Positions 50,053-57,133 of a stretch of DNA of 64,000 nucleotides are shown here, one piece after another. Below the pieces are notes generated by a model, which ran no database searches, was not told where the DNA came from, and saw nothing but the letters and a program-made list of their open reading frames with translations. The DNA lies in the NCBI RefSeq assembly GCF_014656195.1, contig NZ_BNBY01000029.1, positions 1 through 64,000 on the forward strand, read 5' to 3'. Each line of letters starts with the position of its first letter. Positions within the stretch are counted from its first letter, which is position 1. A program made the position numbers and the translations under genes. The DNA is from Kitasatospora xanthocidica. GTDB taxonomy: Bacteria > Actinomycetota > Actinomycetes > Streptomycetales > Streptomycetaceae.

Positions 50053-50955
50053 TCAGACCCGGGGCGCCGGGATGCCGTACGTCTCCGGTACGCGCCCGAC
50101 CGAGACCGGCCAGGCGGCGGCGATGGCGTCCGCGCTCCAGCCGCCGTCGGCGTAGGCGACGGAGACCTCCTGCGGGTGCGACCACAGGGCCAGCTTGTCG
50201 CCGCCGATGCCGATGCACTGCCCGGTGATCCCGGCGGAGGCCTCGGAGGCGAGGAAGGTGACCAGCGGGGCGACGTCCGCGGCGGTGCCGAAGCCCTCGC
50301 CCTTGCGCAGGCCGTCCGGCAGCGGGGTGCCGTGCTGCTCGAGGGCGTCGATGTGCGGGGCGAAGGCGGGGATGGTCCTGGTCATCGCCGTGGCCGCGAC
50401 GGGGATCACGGCGTTGGCGGTGATGCCGGCCTTGGCCAGCTCCATCGCCCAGGTGCGGACCATCGCGGCGATGCCCGCCTTGGCGGCGGCGTAGTTGGTC
50501 TGGCCGAAGTTGCCGCGCTGCCCGGCGGGGGAGCCGGCCACGATGATCCGCCCGCCCTCGCCCTGCTCGCGCATCCGCTCCACGGCGGCCCGGACGCAGG
50601 TGAAGGTGCCGCGCAGATGGACCTGGACGACGGTGTCGAAGTCCTCGTCGGTCATCTTCCACAGCACCCGGTCGCGCAGCACGCCCGCGTTGGTGACCAT
50701 GACGTCCAGCCGCCCGAAGGCCTCGACGGCGCGGGCGACCAGGGCATCGGCGGCTTCGGCGGTGCCGACGGCGGCGACCTCGGCGACGGCCCGGCCGCCG
50801 GCCGTCTCGATCTCCTTGACCGCGGTGGCCGCCGCGTCCGCGTCGACGTCGTCGACCACGACGGCCGCGCCCGCGGCGGCGAGGGCCTTGGCGTAGGCGA
50901 GCCCGAGGCCGCGACCGCTGCCGGTGACGACGGCGACCTTGCCGGTCAGATCCAT
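50053..50955 (-). CDS. SDR-family 3-hydroxyacyl-CoA dehydrogenase (CouN-like)
   Basis: A 300-residue short-chain dehydrogenase with the cofactor motif TGSGRGLG at 11-18, NAG near 90 (VTNAGVLRD) and a YAAAK catalytic pair in QTNYAAAKAG. The ~45-residue C-terminal extension beyond the usual SDR length resembles multifunctional enzyme-type hydroxyacyl-CoA dehydrogenases. It would oxidise the beta-hydroxy aryl-propionyl-CoA made by the hydratase. It is the first gene of the operon, 14 nt before the amidohydrolase gene, and has a clear promoter. Confidence 0.88.
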   Translation of the reverse strand: MDLTGKVAVVTGSGRGLGLAYAKALAAAGAAVVVDDVDADAAATAVKEIETAGGRAVAEVAAVGTAEAADALVARAVEAFGRLDVMVTNAGVLRDRVLWKMTDEDFDTVVQVHLRGTFTCVRAAVERMREQGEGGRIIVAGSPAGQRGNFGQTNYAAAKAGIAAMVRTWAMELAKAGITANAVIPVAATAMTRTIPAFAPHIDALEQHGTPLPDGLRKGEGFGTAADVAPLVTFLASEASAGITGQCIGIGGDKLALWSHPQEVSVAYADGGWSADAIAAAWPVSVGRVPETYGIPAPRV

Positions 50956-51023
50956 GCGACTGCTCCTTGGCTGGGGTGTCGGGGTGTGTCGGGATGTGCT
51001 GGGGTGTGGCTGTCGGTGCGCTC

Positions 51024-51052
51024 AACTTAGGCAGATTCATGTCGGCCGTCAA
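51024..51052 (-). promoter_or_regulatory. Promoter of the hydroxycinnamate operon
   Basis: On the minus strand TTGACG and TAAGTT are separated by 17 nt. Transcription would begin near 51017, with a ~60-nt leader containing several GGGGTGT-like repeats on the plus strand. Confidence 0.55.
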
Positions 51053-51060
51053 TGGAACTG

Positions 51061-51072
51061 CCGAATATTCGG
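51061..51072. promoter_or_regulatory. 12-bp palindrome, candidate PaaX-type operator
   Basis: The perfect palindrome CCGAATATTCGG lies between the divergent promoters, just upstream of the operon -35 box and ~40 nt before the regulator start. It is the only AT-centred palindrome in this gap. Confidence 0.45.
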
Positions 51073-51103
51073 ACCCATTCGCGCCCCGGTCGCCGGAGCG
51101 CCC

Positions 51104-51109
51104 TACGCT
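51104..51109 (+). promoter_or_regulatory. -10 box of a possible leaderless promoter for the PaaX-like gene
   Basis: TACGCT ends 6 nt before the GTG start, which has no ribosome site at usable distance. This spacing would start the mRNA at the initiation codon. No clear -35 is seen. Confidence 0.4.
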
Positions 51110-51115
51110 GTGCCG

Positions 51116-51928
51116 GTGACCAGTCCCGATCTCGCCCCGCGTCCCCAGTCGCTGATGCTCAGCTTCTTCGGCATCCATGTGCTCGGCCGGGACATCGCCC
51201 TGTCCTCCGCCTGTGTGATCGACGTGTTCGCGCGGATCGGCGTCACCGAGGAAGCCGTTCGCTCGACCCTCACCCGCATGGTCAACCGCGGACTGCTGGA
51301 GCGGCACCGCCAGGGCCGGAAGATGTACTTCGCGCTGACCCCCCGCGCCGTCGCCGTGCTGCAGGACGGGCACGACCGGATCTGGCGCACCGGCGCGGTC
51401 AACCGCGACTGGGACGGCCAGTGGACGCTGGTCGGCTTCTCCCTGCCGGAAGCCTGGCGGCGTGAGCGGCACGATCTGCGCTCCCGGCTGACCTGGGGCG
51501 GATTCGGTCCGCTGCAGAGCGGCCTCTGGGTCGCGCCGGGCGTCGTGGACGTCACCGCGCTGCTGGAGGACCTCTCCCTCGCCGCCCACCTCCGGGTCTT
51601 CCGCGGCACGGTCCTCGAACCGACGGAGGTGGCGCAGGTGGTGGAGTCGGCCTTCGACACCACGGCGATCGCCGCCGAGTACCGCGCCTTCCTGGAGCGC
51701 TGGAGCGGGCCCGAGGCCGGCGGGCCCGACCCGCTGGGCGGGCAGCTGCTGCTGCACACCGACTGGCTGGAGCTGGTCCGCCGGGACCCGCACCTGCCCG
51801 CGGAGCACCTGCCCGCCGACTGGCCGGCGATCCGCGCCGAGGAGCTGTTCCACGCCCTGGCCCAGCGCTGTGCGGCCGCCGCGCGGGGGGAGGCCCAGCG
51901 GGTCCTGGACGCGATCCCGGCGCAGTGA
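51116..51928 (+). CDS. PaaX-family transcriptional regulator
   Basis: A 270-residue protein with an N-terminal winged helix (TEEAVRSTLTRMVNRGLLER near 41-60) and the PaaX-type middle and C-terminal regions (WTLVGFSLPEAWRRERHDLR, GFGPLQSGLWVAP). PaaX proteins usually repress phenylacetate catabolism and respond to the aryl-CoA product of the first enzyme. Here it is divergent from a CoA-dependent aromatic operon, so a hydroxycinnamoyl-CoA or later aryl-CoA effector is plausible. In the Rhodococcus cou system the regulator is a MarR protein, so the regulator has been exchanged. The GTG start was chosen for the family N-terminus and the nearby -10 box. Confidence 0.85.
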   Translation: MTSPDLAPRPQSLMLSFFGIHVLGRDIALSSACVIDVFARIGVTEEAVRSTLTRMVNRGLLERHRQGRKMYFALTPRAVAVLQDGHDRIWRTGAVNRDWDGQWTLVGFSLPEAWRRERHDLRSRLTWGGFGPLQSGLWVAPGVVDVTALLEDLSLAAHLRVFRGTVLEPTEVAQVVESAFDTTAIAAEYRAFLERWSGPEAGGPDPLGGQLLLHTDWLELVRRDPHLPAEHLPADWPAIRAEELFHALAQRCAAAARGEAQRVLDAIPAQ

Positions 51929-51999
51929 CGGCTCTCCCGTGAGGGCTCTCCCGTGATGTCGAAGCACGGGATCGCCGTCGGCGAAGATTGGGCACTGTC

Positions 52000-52029
52000 T
52001 TGACCGTCGCCAAAAAATCGCCCTACATT
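52000..52029 (+). promoter_or_regulatory. Promoter of the secreted hydrolase gene
   Basis: TTGACC and TACATT are separated by 18 nt that include a run of six A. Transcription would start near 52036, ~80 nt before the start codon. Confidence 0.6.
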
Positions 52030-52118
52030 CAACGAGTCCTCGGCCCGCGCCGGCGCTCCCGCCGAGGCACACCTCCCCCGCTCCTTCCGAACCCACCCCC
52101 GAGAAGGATCACCTCACC

Positions 52119-53459
52119 ATGGGCACACGCCTCTCGCGCCGGCTCGCCGCCGGCTGCACCGCTCTCGCCCTCACCCTCGCCGCCGCCCCCGCGGTCGTGG
52201 CCCACGCCGACACCGCGCCCGTCCACCGCACCGGCACGCTCGCCGACGGCGCCACCTGGGTCGCCGACGTCCCGGCCGACTGGAACGGCACCCTGCTGCT
52301 GTACAGCCACGGCTTCGGCCCCACCCAGGCCGGGAACGCCCCCAGCGCGGCCGCCGCCACCGCACTGCTCGCCGAGGGCTACGCGCTCGTCGGCTCCTCC
52401 TACGACCCGAACGGGTCCTGGTGGGCCCTCGACAGCGCGGAACGCGACCAGTTCCAGACCGTCGACGCCTTCACCGCCGCCGTCGGCCGCCCCACCCGGA
52501 CGATCTCCGTCGGCCTGTCCATGGGCGGCCTGGTCAACGCCCAGATCGCCCGCGACTCGCACGGACGGGTGGCCGGCTCGCTCGGGCTCTGCGGACTGGT
52601 CGCGGGCGGTGCCGACCTGAACAACTACCAGCTCGCCGGCGAGACCGCCCTCGCCACCCTGCTCGCGCCCGGTGACCGGCTGCGCCTCACCGACTACCCC
52701 AGCCAGGCCGCGGCGGCCGCCACCGCCACCACCCTCACCGATGCCGTCAAGGCCGCGCAGGCCACCCCGCAAGGCCGCGCCCGCATCGCCCTGGCGGCGG
52801 CCTACCTCAACCTGCCGGCCTGGGCCCCGGGGAAGAACCCGCCCGCCCCCGACGACCCGGCCGGCCAGGAGGCGCAGCAGTACGACTGGCTGGCCTCCGG
52901 GCAGCTCAATTTCATCATCACCGGCCGCTACTCGATCGAGCAGGCCGCCGGCGGTGACAGCGGTTCCACCGCCGGACTGAACTGGAAGTCCCTGCTGGCG
53001 AGTTCACCCCACCACGGCGAGGTCCGCGCGCTCTACCGGGCCGCCGGTCTCGACCTCGACGAGGACCTTTCCACCCTCCACGCCGCCCCCGCCCATCAGG
53101 CCGACCCGGCCGCGACCCGCTGGATGGAGCGGACCTCCACCGCGGGCCAGGGCCTGGACGTGCCGCTGCTCGACATTCACACCACCGCCGACCAGCTGGT
53201 CCCCGTCGAGCAGGAGAACGCCTTCGCGGCCCGGGTCCGCGCCGCCGGTGACGGCGCGCTGCTGCGCCAGGCCTACGTCGCCCGCCAGGGGCACTGCGAC
53301 TTCACCCCCGACGAGGTCCTGGCCGGCCTGCACGCCGTGGTCCGCCGGATCGACACCGGGCACTGGGGCGACACCAGCGCCGCGGCTCTGACCGCCGACC
53401 GGCCCGCCGGCACCACGGCCTTCGTCGACTACCGCCCCGCGCGGCTCGTCACCCGCTGA
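52119..53459 (+). CDS. Secreted alpha/beta hydrolase, possible feruloyl esterase or lipase
   Basis: This 446-residue protein has a Sec signal peptide (residues 1-~31, RRLAAGCTALALTLAAAPAV). The nucleophile elbow GLSMGG is near Ser134, a candidate acid is in DIHTTADQLVP near 353, and the histidine is in RQGHCDF near 390. The fold is alpha/beta hydrolase, with a helical insertion around 180-270. It stands alone with its own promoter, beside genes that break down hydroxycinnamates. An esterase releasing ferulate or coumarate from plant cell walls would fit. That assignment is inference from position; lipase or peptidase activity is possible. AAGGA lies 10 nt before the ATG. Confidence 0.78.
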   Translation: MGTRLSRRLAAGCTALALTLAAAPAVVAHADTAPVHRTGTLADGATWVADVPADWNGTLLLYSHGFGPTQAGNAPSAAAATALLAEGYALVGSSYDPNGSWWALDSAERDQFQTVDAFTAAVGRPTRTISVGLSMGGLVNAQIARDSHGRVAGSLGLCGLVAGGADLNNYQLAGETALATLLAPGDRLRLTDYPSQAAAAATATTLTDAVKAAQATPQGRARIALAAAYLNLPAWAPGKNPPAPDDPAGQEAQQYDWLASGQLNFIITGRYSIEQAAGGDSGSTAGLNWKSLLASSPHHGEVRALYRAAGLDLDEDLSTLHAAPAHQADPAATRWMERTSTAGQGLDVPLLDIHTTADQLVPVEQENAFAARVRAAGDGALLRQAYVARQGHCDFTPDEVLAGLHAVVRRIDTGHWGDTSAAALTADRPAGTTAFVDYRPARLVTR

Positions 53460-53479
53460 CGCTCGCCTCGCTGTTTCCC

Positions 53480-53499
53480 GGGGGGCGGTCGTGCCCCCC
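53480..53499 (+). terminator. Hairpin after the secreted hydrolase gene
   Basis: GGGGGGC pairs with GCCCCCC around a 6-nt loop 20 nt after the stop codon. Confidence 0.5.
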
Positions 53500-53644
53500 C
53501 GCACCTCCCCGCCAGACACGCGCCCCGCGCGGCGGCGAGCCCCGCTGGTCACTCGCACCGCCCGGCCGAGCTGCCGGAAGGGCCGCAGGATCCGGCGGCG
53601 GCGAAGAGCTCCTGCCGCTTGGCGGCGCCCCGTCGGGGGGCACT

Positions 53645-53671
53645 GTCAGCCGGGCGTCAGTACGGCGTCAG
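53645..53671 (+). promoter_or_regulatory. Triple 11-bp-period repeat, candidate SARP binding site
   Basis: GTCAG occurs three times with starts exactly 11 bp apart (53645, 53656, 53667). The last two lie within the heptamers GGCGTCA at 53653 and 53664. SARP activators bind direct repeats with this helical period just upstream of -10 boxes. A CAGAAT hexamer follows at 53682. The ACP gene starts 55 nt downstream, and a SARP-like gene lies in the same cluster. Confidence 0.6.
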
Positions 53672-53725
53672 GAGGGGTGGCCAGAATCGCTGGCACAAGC
53701 TGACCGAACACCTTCTGGAGGCGAC

Positions 53726-53992
53726 ATGCCCAGCACCGACGGCGCCGTGAAGCTCACCGCCGAGCAGCGCGCGCAGATCAAGGACATCGTCTGCGAGATC
53801 CTGGAGATCGAGCCCGAGGAGATGACCGACACCAGCCTCTTCAAGGAGGCGCACGGTGCCGACTCGCTCGGCTCGATCGAGATCCTCTCCTCCCTGGAGC
53901 GCACCTTCGACGTGGAGATCGACCAGTCGCAGCTGACCCGCATGGTCAACCTGGACGGTGTGGTCGCCGTGGTCGAGGACGCGTCCAAGTAA
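53726..53992 (+). CDS. Acyl carrier protein
   Basis: An 88-residue free-standing ACP. The phosphopantetheine serine is Ser47 in GADSLGSIEI; the region before it is rich in Asp/Glu as usual. The ATG has TGGAGG upstream. It is the first gene of a compact plus-strand operon and is the only ACP visible, so it should carry the growing chain for the KS pair that follows. Confidence 0.95.
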   Translation: MPSTDGAVKLTAEQRAQIKDIVCEILEIEPEEMTDTSLFKEAHGADSLGSIEILSSLERTFDVEIDQSQLTRMVNLDGVVAVVEDASK

Positions 53993-54027
53993 CCGACGGA
54001 AGCCTGGCGCGGACGGAGGGGCACAGG

Positions 54028-55266
54028 GTGGACGAGGTAGACGAGGCGCGCAGGGCGCCGCACCGGGTGGTGATCACCGGGCTCGGGGTGGTCACCAGCA
54101 TCGGCATCGGGGTGCCGGAGTTCCTGGCGGGGCTGCGTTCCGGCCGCAGCGCCGTCAAGCCGATCACCGCTTTCGACACGGCCGGCTTCGCGTACTCCAA
54201 CGGCTGCGGGATCGAGGACTTCGACCCCGCCGACTGGATCAAGACGGTGGATCCGCAGGAGCTGGGCCGGGCCGCCCAGTTCTCGGTGGCGGCGGCGCGG
54301 ATGGCCGCCGCCGACGCCGGGCTGGCGCCCGCGGACCTGCGGGACCGCCGGGTGCTGGTGTCGGTGGGCACCACCGACGGGGAGTCGCGCGACCTGGACG
54401 AACTGATCGAACGTCAGCTCGCCGAAGGGCCCGAGGCGTTGGACCCGGTGGTGGCCCGCCGGGCGACGGCCGGGCTGCTGTCCGCCAGCGTGGTCCGGGA
54501 GCTGGAGCTGGTCGACGCGGAGGCGGTCACCATTCCGACCGCCTGCGCGGCCGGCAACTACGCGATCGGCTCCGGGTACGACGCCATCCGGGCCGGTGAG
54601 GTCGAGGTGGTGCTGGCCGGCGGTGCCGACGCGATCTGCCGCAAGACCTTCACCGGGTTCTACCGCCTGGGCACCATCGCCCCGGAGGTCTGCCAGCCCT
54701 TCGACCGGGACCGCAAGGGCATCCTCACCGGTGAGGGCGCCGGGATCCTGCTGATGGAGAGCCTGGAGTCGGCGCTGCGGCGCGGGGCCCGGATCTACGC
54801 CGAGGTGCTGGGGTACGGGCTCAACTGCGACGCGCACCACCCGGTGGCGCCGGACCGGGACTCACTGGCCCGGTGCATCGAACTGGCTCACCGCAACGCC
54901 GGGGTGGAGCCCGGGCAGGTCGACTTCATCTCCGCGCACGGCACCGGCACCAAGGCCAACGACGTGACGGAGGCGGGCGCGATCCGTCAGGTCTTCGCCG
55001 AGCCGCCGCCGACCGTCTCGGTCAAGGGCATGCTCGGGCACACCATGGGCGCGGCCAGTGCGCTCGCCTCGGCGGCCTGCGCGCTGGCCATCACCGAGGG
55101 CTTCATCCCGCCGACGGTGAACCACCGGGAGACCGACGAGGAGTGCGGCCTCGACCCGGTGCCCAACCACGCCCGCACGGCCGACGTGCGGGTGGTGCAG
55201 AACAACGCCCTCGCCTTCGGCGGCAACAACGCCGTGCTGATCCTCGGTCGCTACGGGCCGGAGTGA
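54028..55266 (+). CDS. Beta-ketoacyl-ACP synthase (KS, active)
   Basis: This 412-residue condensing enzyme has a complete catalytic triad: Cys173 in PTACAAGNYA, His304 in SAHGTGTKAND and His338 in MLGHTMGAASA. It is of the FabF/type II PKS KS class. Its CAAG motif is seen in condensing enzymes of reducing, polyene-forming systems. The GTG start has GGAGGG upstream. Unlike classical aromatic type II clusters, its KS-like partner is not adjacent: a hydrolase and a hot-dog gene come between. The stop overlaps the next gene (TGATG). Confidence 0.93.
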   Translation: MDEVDEARRAPHRVVITGLGVVTSIGIGVPEFLAGLRSGRSAVKPITAFDTAGFAYSNGCGIEDFDPADWIKTVDPQELGRAAQFSVAAARMAAADAGLAPADLRDRRVLVSVGTTDGESRDLDELIERQLAEGPEALDPVVARRATAGLLSASVVRELELVDAEAVTIPTACAAGNYAIGSGYDAIRAGEVEVVLAGGADAICRKTFTGFYRLGTIAPEVCQPFDRDRKGILTGEGAGILLMESLESALRRGARIYAEVLGYGLNCDAHHPVAPDRDSLARCIELAHRNAGVEPGQVDFISAHGTGTKANDVTEAGAIRQVFAEPPPTVSVKGMLGHTMGAASALASAACALAITEGFIPPTVNHRETDEECGLDPVPNHARTADVRVVQNNALAFGGNNAVLILGRYGPE

Positions 55267-56114
55267 TGGCCGGTGCGACGACGGGCGCGGCGACCGGGTC
55301 CGGCCGGCCGCGCCCGCGCGGACCGGCGGAGCCGGCGGGCCCCGCCCGCTCCGGCGGCCCGGTCCGGGCGCTGCTGCTGCACGGACTGGGCGGCCGGCCC
55401 TCGGTCTGGGACCGGTTCGCCGGCCCGCTGACCGAGGCGGCCGGCCGGCTGGAACTCTGGGACGTGGAACTGCCGTGGCTCGCGATGGCGGACGCCGGCT
55501 GGAGCCACCGGGCGGACCCGGTGGAGCTGCTGGCCGAGGCCGTGGACGAGGCGGTGGACGAGCGCTTCGACGTCCTGGTGGCCCACTCCTTCTCGGCCTG
55601 CCTGCTGGTCGAGGCCTTCGCCCGGGGGCGGATCCGCCCCCGGCCCACCGTCCTGATGAACCCCTTCCACCGGCCGAACCCGGACGACTTCGACTGGCGG
55701 ACCATCAGCTACTGCCTCAACGAGTTCCACCGGACCTTCGCCGAGGCCCTGGAGGTCGGCGACACCGGCCGGTTCTCCCGGGCGCACCGGGACTGGCTGG
55801 CCGCCAAACTGCGCGACCAGGTGGGCCCGTACGGCTGGATGAGGTTCTTCGAGACCTATCTGCGCTCGCCGTTCCTGGACCTCGACGCCGTCCGCGCCCC
55901 CGTTCTGGTGGTGTCCGGTGAGCGGGACATCGCCGCGCCCGCCGAGGACGGCAGGCTGCTCGCCGACCGGCTGCCCGACGGGCGCTACCACCTGGTCGAG
56001 GGCGGCCGGCACTTCCCCATGGTCGAACAGCCGGACCGGATCGCCCGGTTGGTCGCCGACTTCCTGCACGACACCGGTGTCCTGCGCGACACCGACGTCC
56101 TTCACACCTCTTGA
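55266..56114 (+). CDS. Alpha/beta hydrolase with atypical nucleophile elbow
   Basis: A 282-residue protein with an N-terminal Gly/Ala/Pro-rich tail (~30 residues) and then the fold start LLLHGLGGRPSVWD. The nucleophile elbow is VAHSFSACLL near Ser107, so alanine replaces the first glycine of GxSxG and serine the second. The acid is in VSGERDIAAP and the histidine in EGGRHFPM, so the triad is complete. It may hydrolyse or transfer the acyl chain from the ACP, as a type II thioesterase or release enzyme. Its start overlaps the KS stop, and the function is inferred from context. Confidence 0.8.
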   Translation: MAGATTGAATGSGRPRPRGPAEPAGPARSGGPVRALLLHGLGGRPSVWDRFAGPLTEAAGRLELWDVELPWLAMADAGWSHRADPVELLAEAVDEAVDERFDVLVAHSFSACLLVEAFARGRIRPRPTVLMNPFHRPNPDDFDWRTISYCLNEFHRTFAEALEVGDTGRFSRAHRDWLAAKLRDQVGPYGWMRFFETYLRSPFLDLDAVRAPVLVVSGERDIAAPAEDGRLLADRLPDGRYHLVEGGRHFPMVEQPDRIARLVADFLHDTGVLRDTDVLHTS

Positions 56115-56146
56115 GCCCCTCAAGCCCCTTGAGCCCCGGAGCCGAC

Positions 56147-57133
56147 ATGAGCCAGCCCGCAACCACCGACGCCGTCACCCGGACCGAGATCCGGCCCCGC
56201 TACGAGGGGTCCAACATCTGCACCTGGATCGGCTTCAAGCACGTCAACTACATGGTCGAGGAGGCGGTGTACGACCACTTCCGCCAGCAGGGCCACCCGG
56301 CCGGCGAGCTCTACGAGCGCTTCGGCCTGGGCACCGACATCACCCGGATCGACACCAAGATCCTCACCGCCTTCCACATCGACGACCTCGCCACCGCCAC
56401 CGTGCGCCCGACCGGCGTGACCGAGCGCGGCGCCGGTTTCACCGTCGAGCTGACCGTCGAGCGGGACGGCGAGACGGTCCGGGCGGTCGTCTCCAAGGTG
56501 GCCGTCCAGCTGCGCCTGGACCCGCGCGGCCACGCCGTCGAGCCGGCGCCCGCCGCGCTGGCGCCGTTCGTCGTCGACCGGCTCGGCGCCACGGCCGGTG
56601 CCAAGGCCACGGCCGCGGCCGTCGAGCCGGTCACGGTCGACGCCGACGGGGACCCGCTGGCCGCGCTGACGGCCGGCAGCAACTCCTTCGGCTGGGCCTG
56701 GCGGATGCCCTACTTCTACTGCCACTTCACCGAGCGCGTGCAGATGTCCGGCTACCTGCGCCAGATGGAGGAGGTCGTGGACCTCTTCCTGGAGGACCGC
56801 GGCGTCTCCATCAAGACCCTGCTCGACGAGCAGGACTGGATCCCGGTCGTCCCGCACTCCGTCATCGAGATCCTCGACGAGGCGCGGATGGAGGAGACCC
56901 TCTACACCGTCTACACCGTCGAGAACGTCTTCAAGCGGTTCACCTACACCGCGCGGATGGACTGCTACGTGCTGCGCGACGGCGAGCTGGTGAAGACCGC
57001 CACCGGGAAGATCACCCACGGCTGGGCCGTGATCGAGAACCGGCGCGACTGGACCCTGGTGGACTTCGACGACCGCCTCCTCAACGGCATCAACGGCAAG
57101 GCGGGCCGGATCAGCGGGCGGGGGTCGGCGTGA
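56147..57133 (+). CDS. Double hot-dog thioesterase-like protein
   Basis: A 328-residue protein with two related halves. The first has NICTWIGFKHVNYMVEEAVY near 24-43, the second MPYFYCHFTERVQMSGYLRQ near 187-206; both look like acyl-ACP thioesterase/4HBT hot-dog helices. The ATG was chosen for GGAG 6 nt upstream; a TTG 12 codons earlier lacks one. The role could be chain release, or a thioesterase-fold dehydratase as in some polyene systems. No catalytic residue can be fixed from sequence alone. The stop overlaps the next GTG (GTGA). Confidence 0.72.
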   Translation: MSQPATTDAVTRTEIRPRYEGSNICTWIGFKHVNYMVEEAVYDHFRQQGHPAGELYERFGLGTDITRIDTKILTAFHIDDLATATVRPTGVTERGAGFTVELTVERDGETVRAVVSKVAVQLRLDPRGHAVEPAPAALAPFVVDRLGATAGAKATAAAVEPVTVDADGDPLAALTAGSNSFGWAWRMPYFYCHFTERVQMSGYLRQMEEVVDLFLEDRGVSIKTLLDEQDWIPVVPHSVIEILDEARMEETLYTVYTVENVFKRFTYTARMDCYVLRDGELVKTATGKITHGWAVIENRRDWTLVDFDDRLLNGINGKAGRISGRGSA

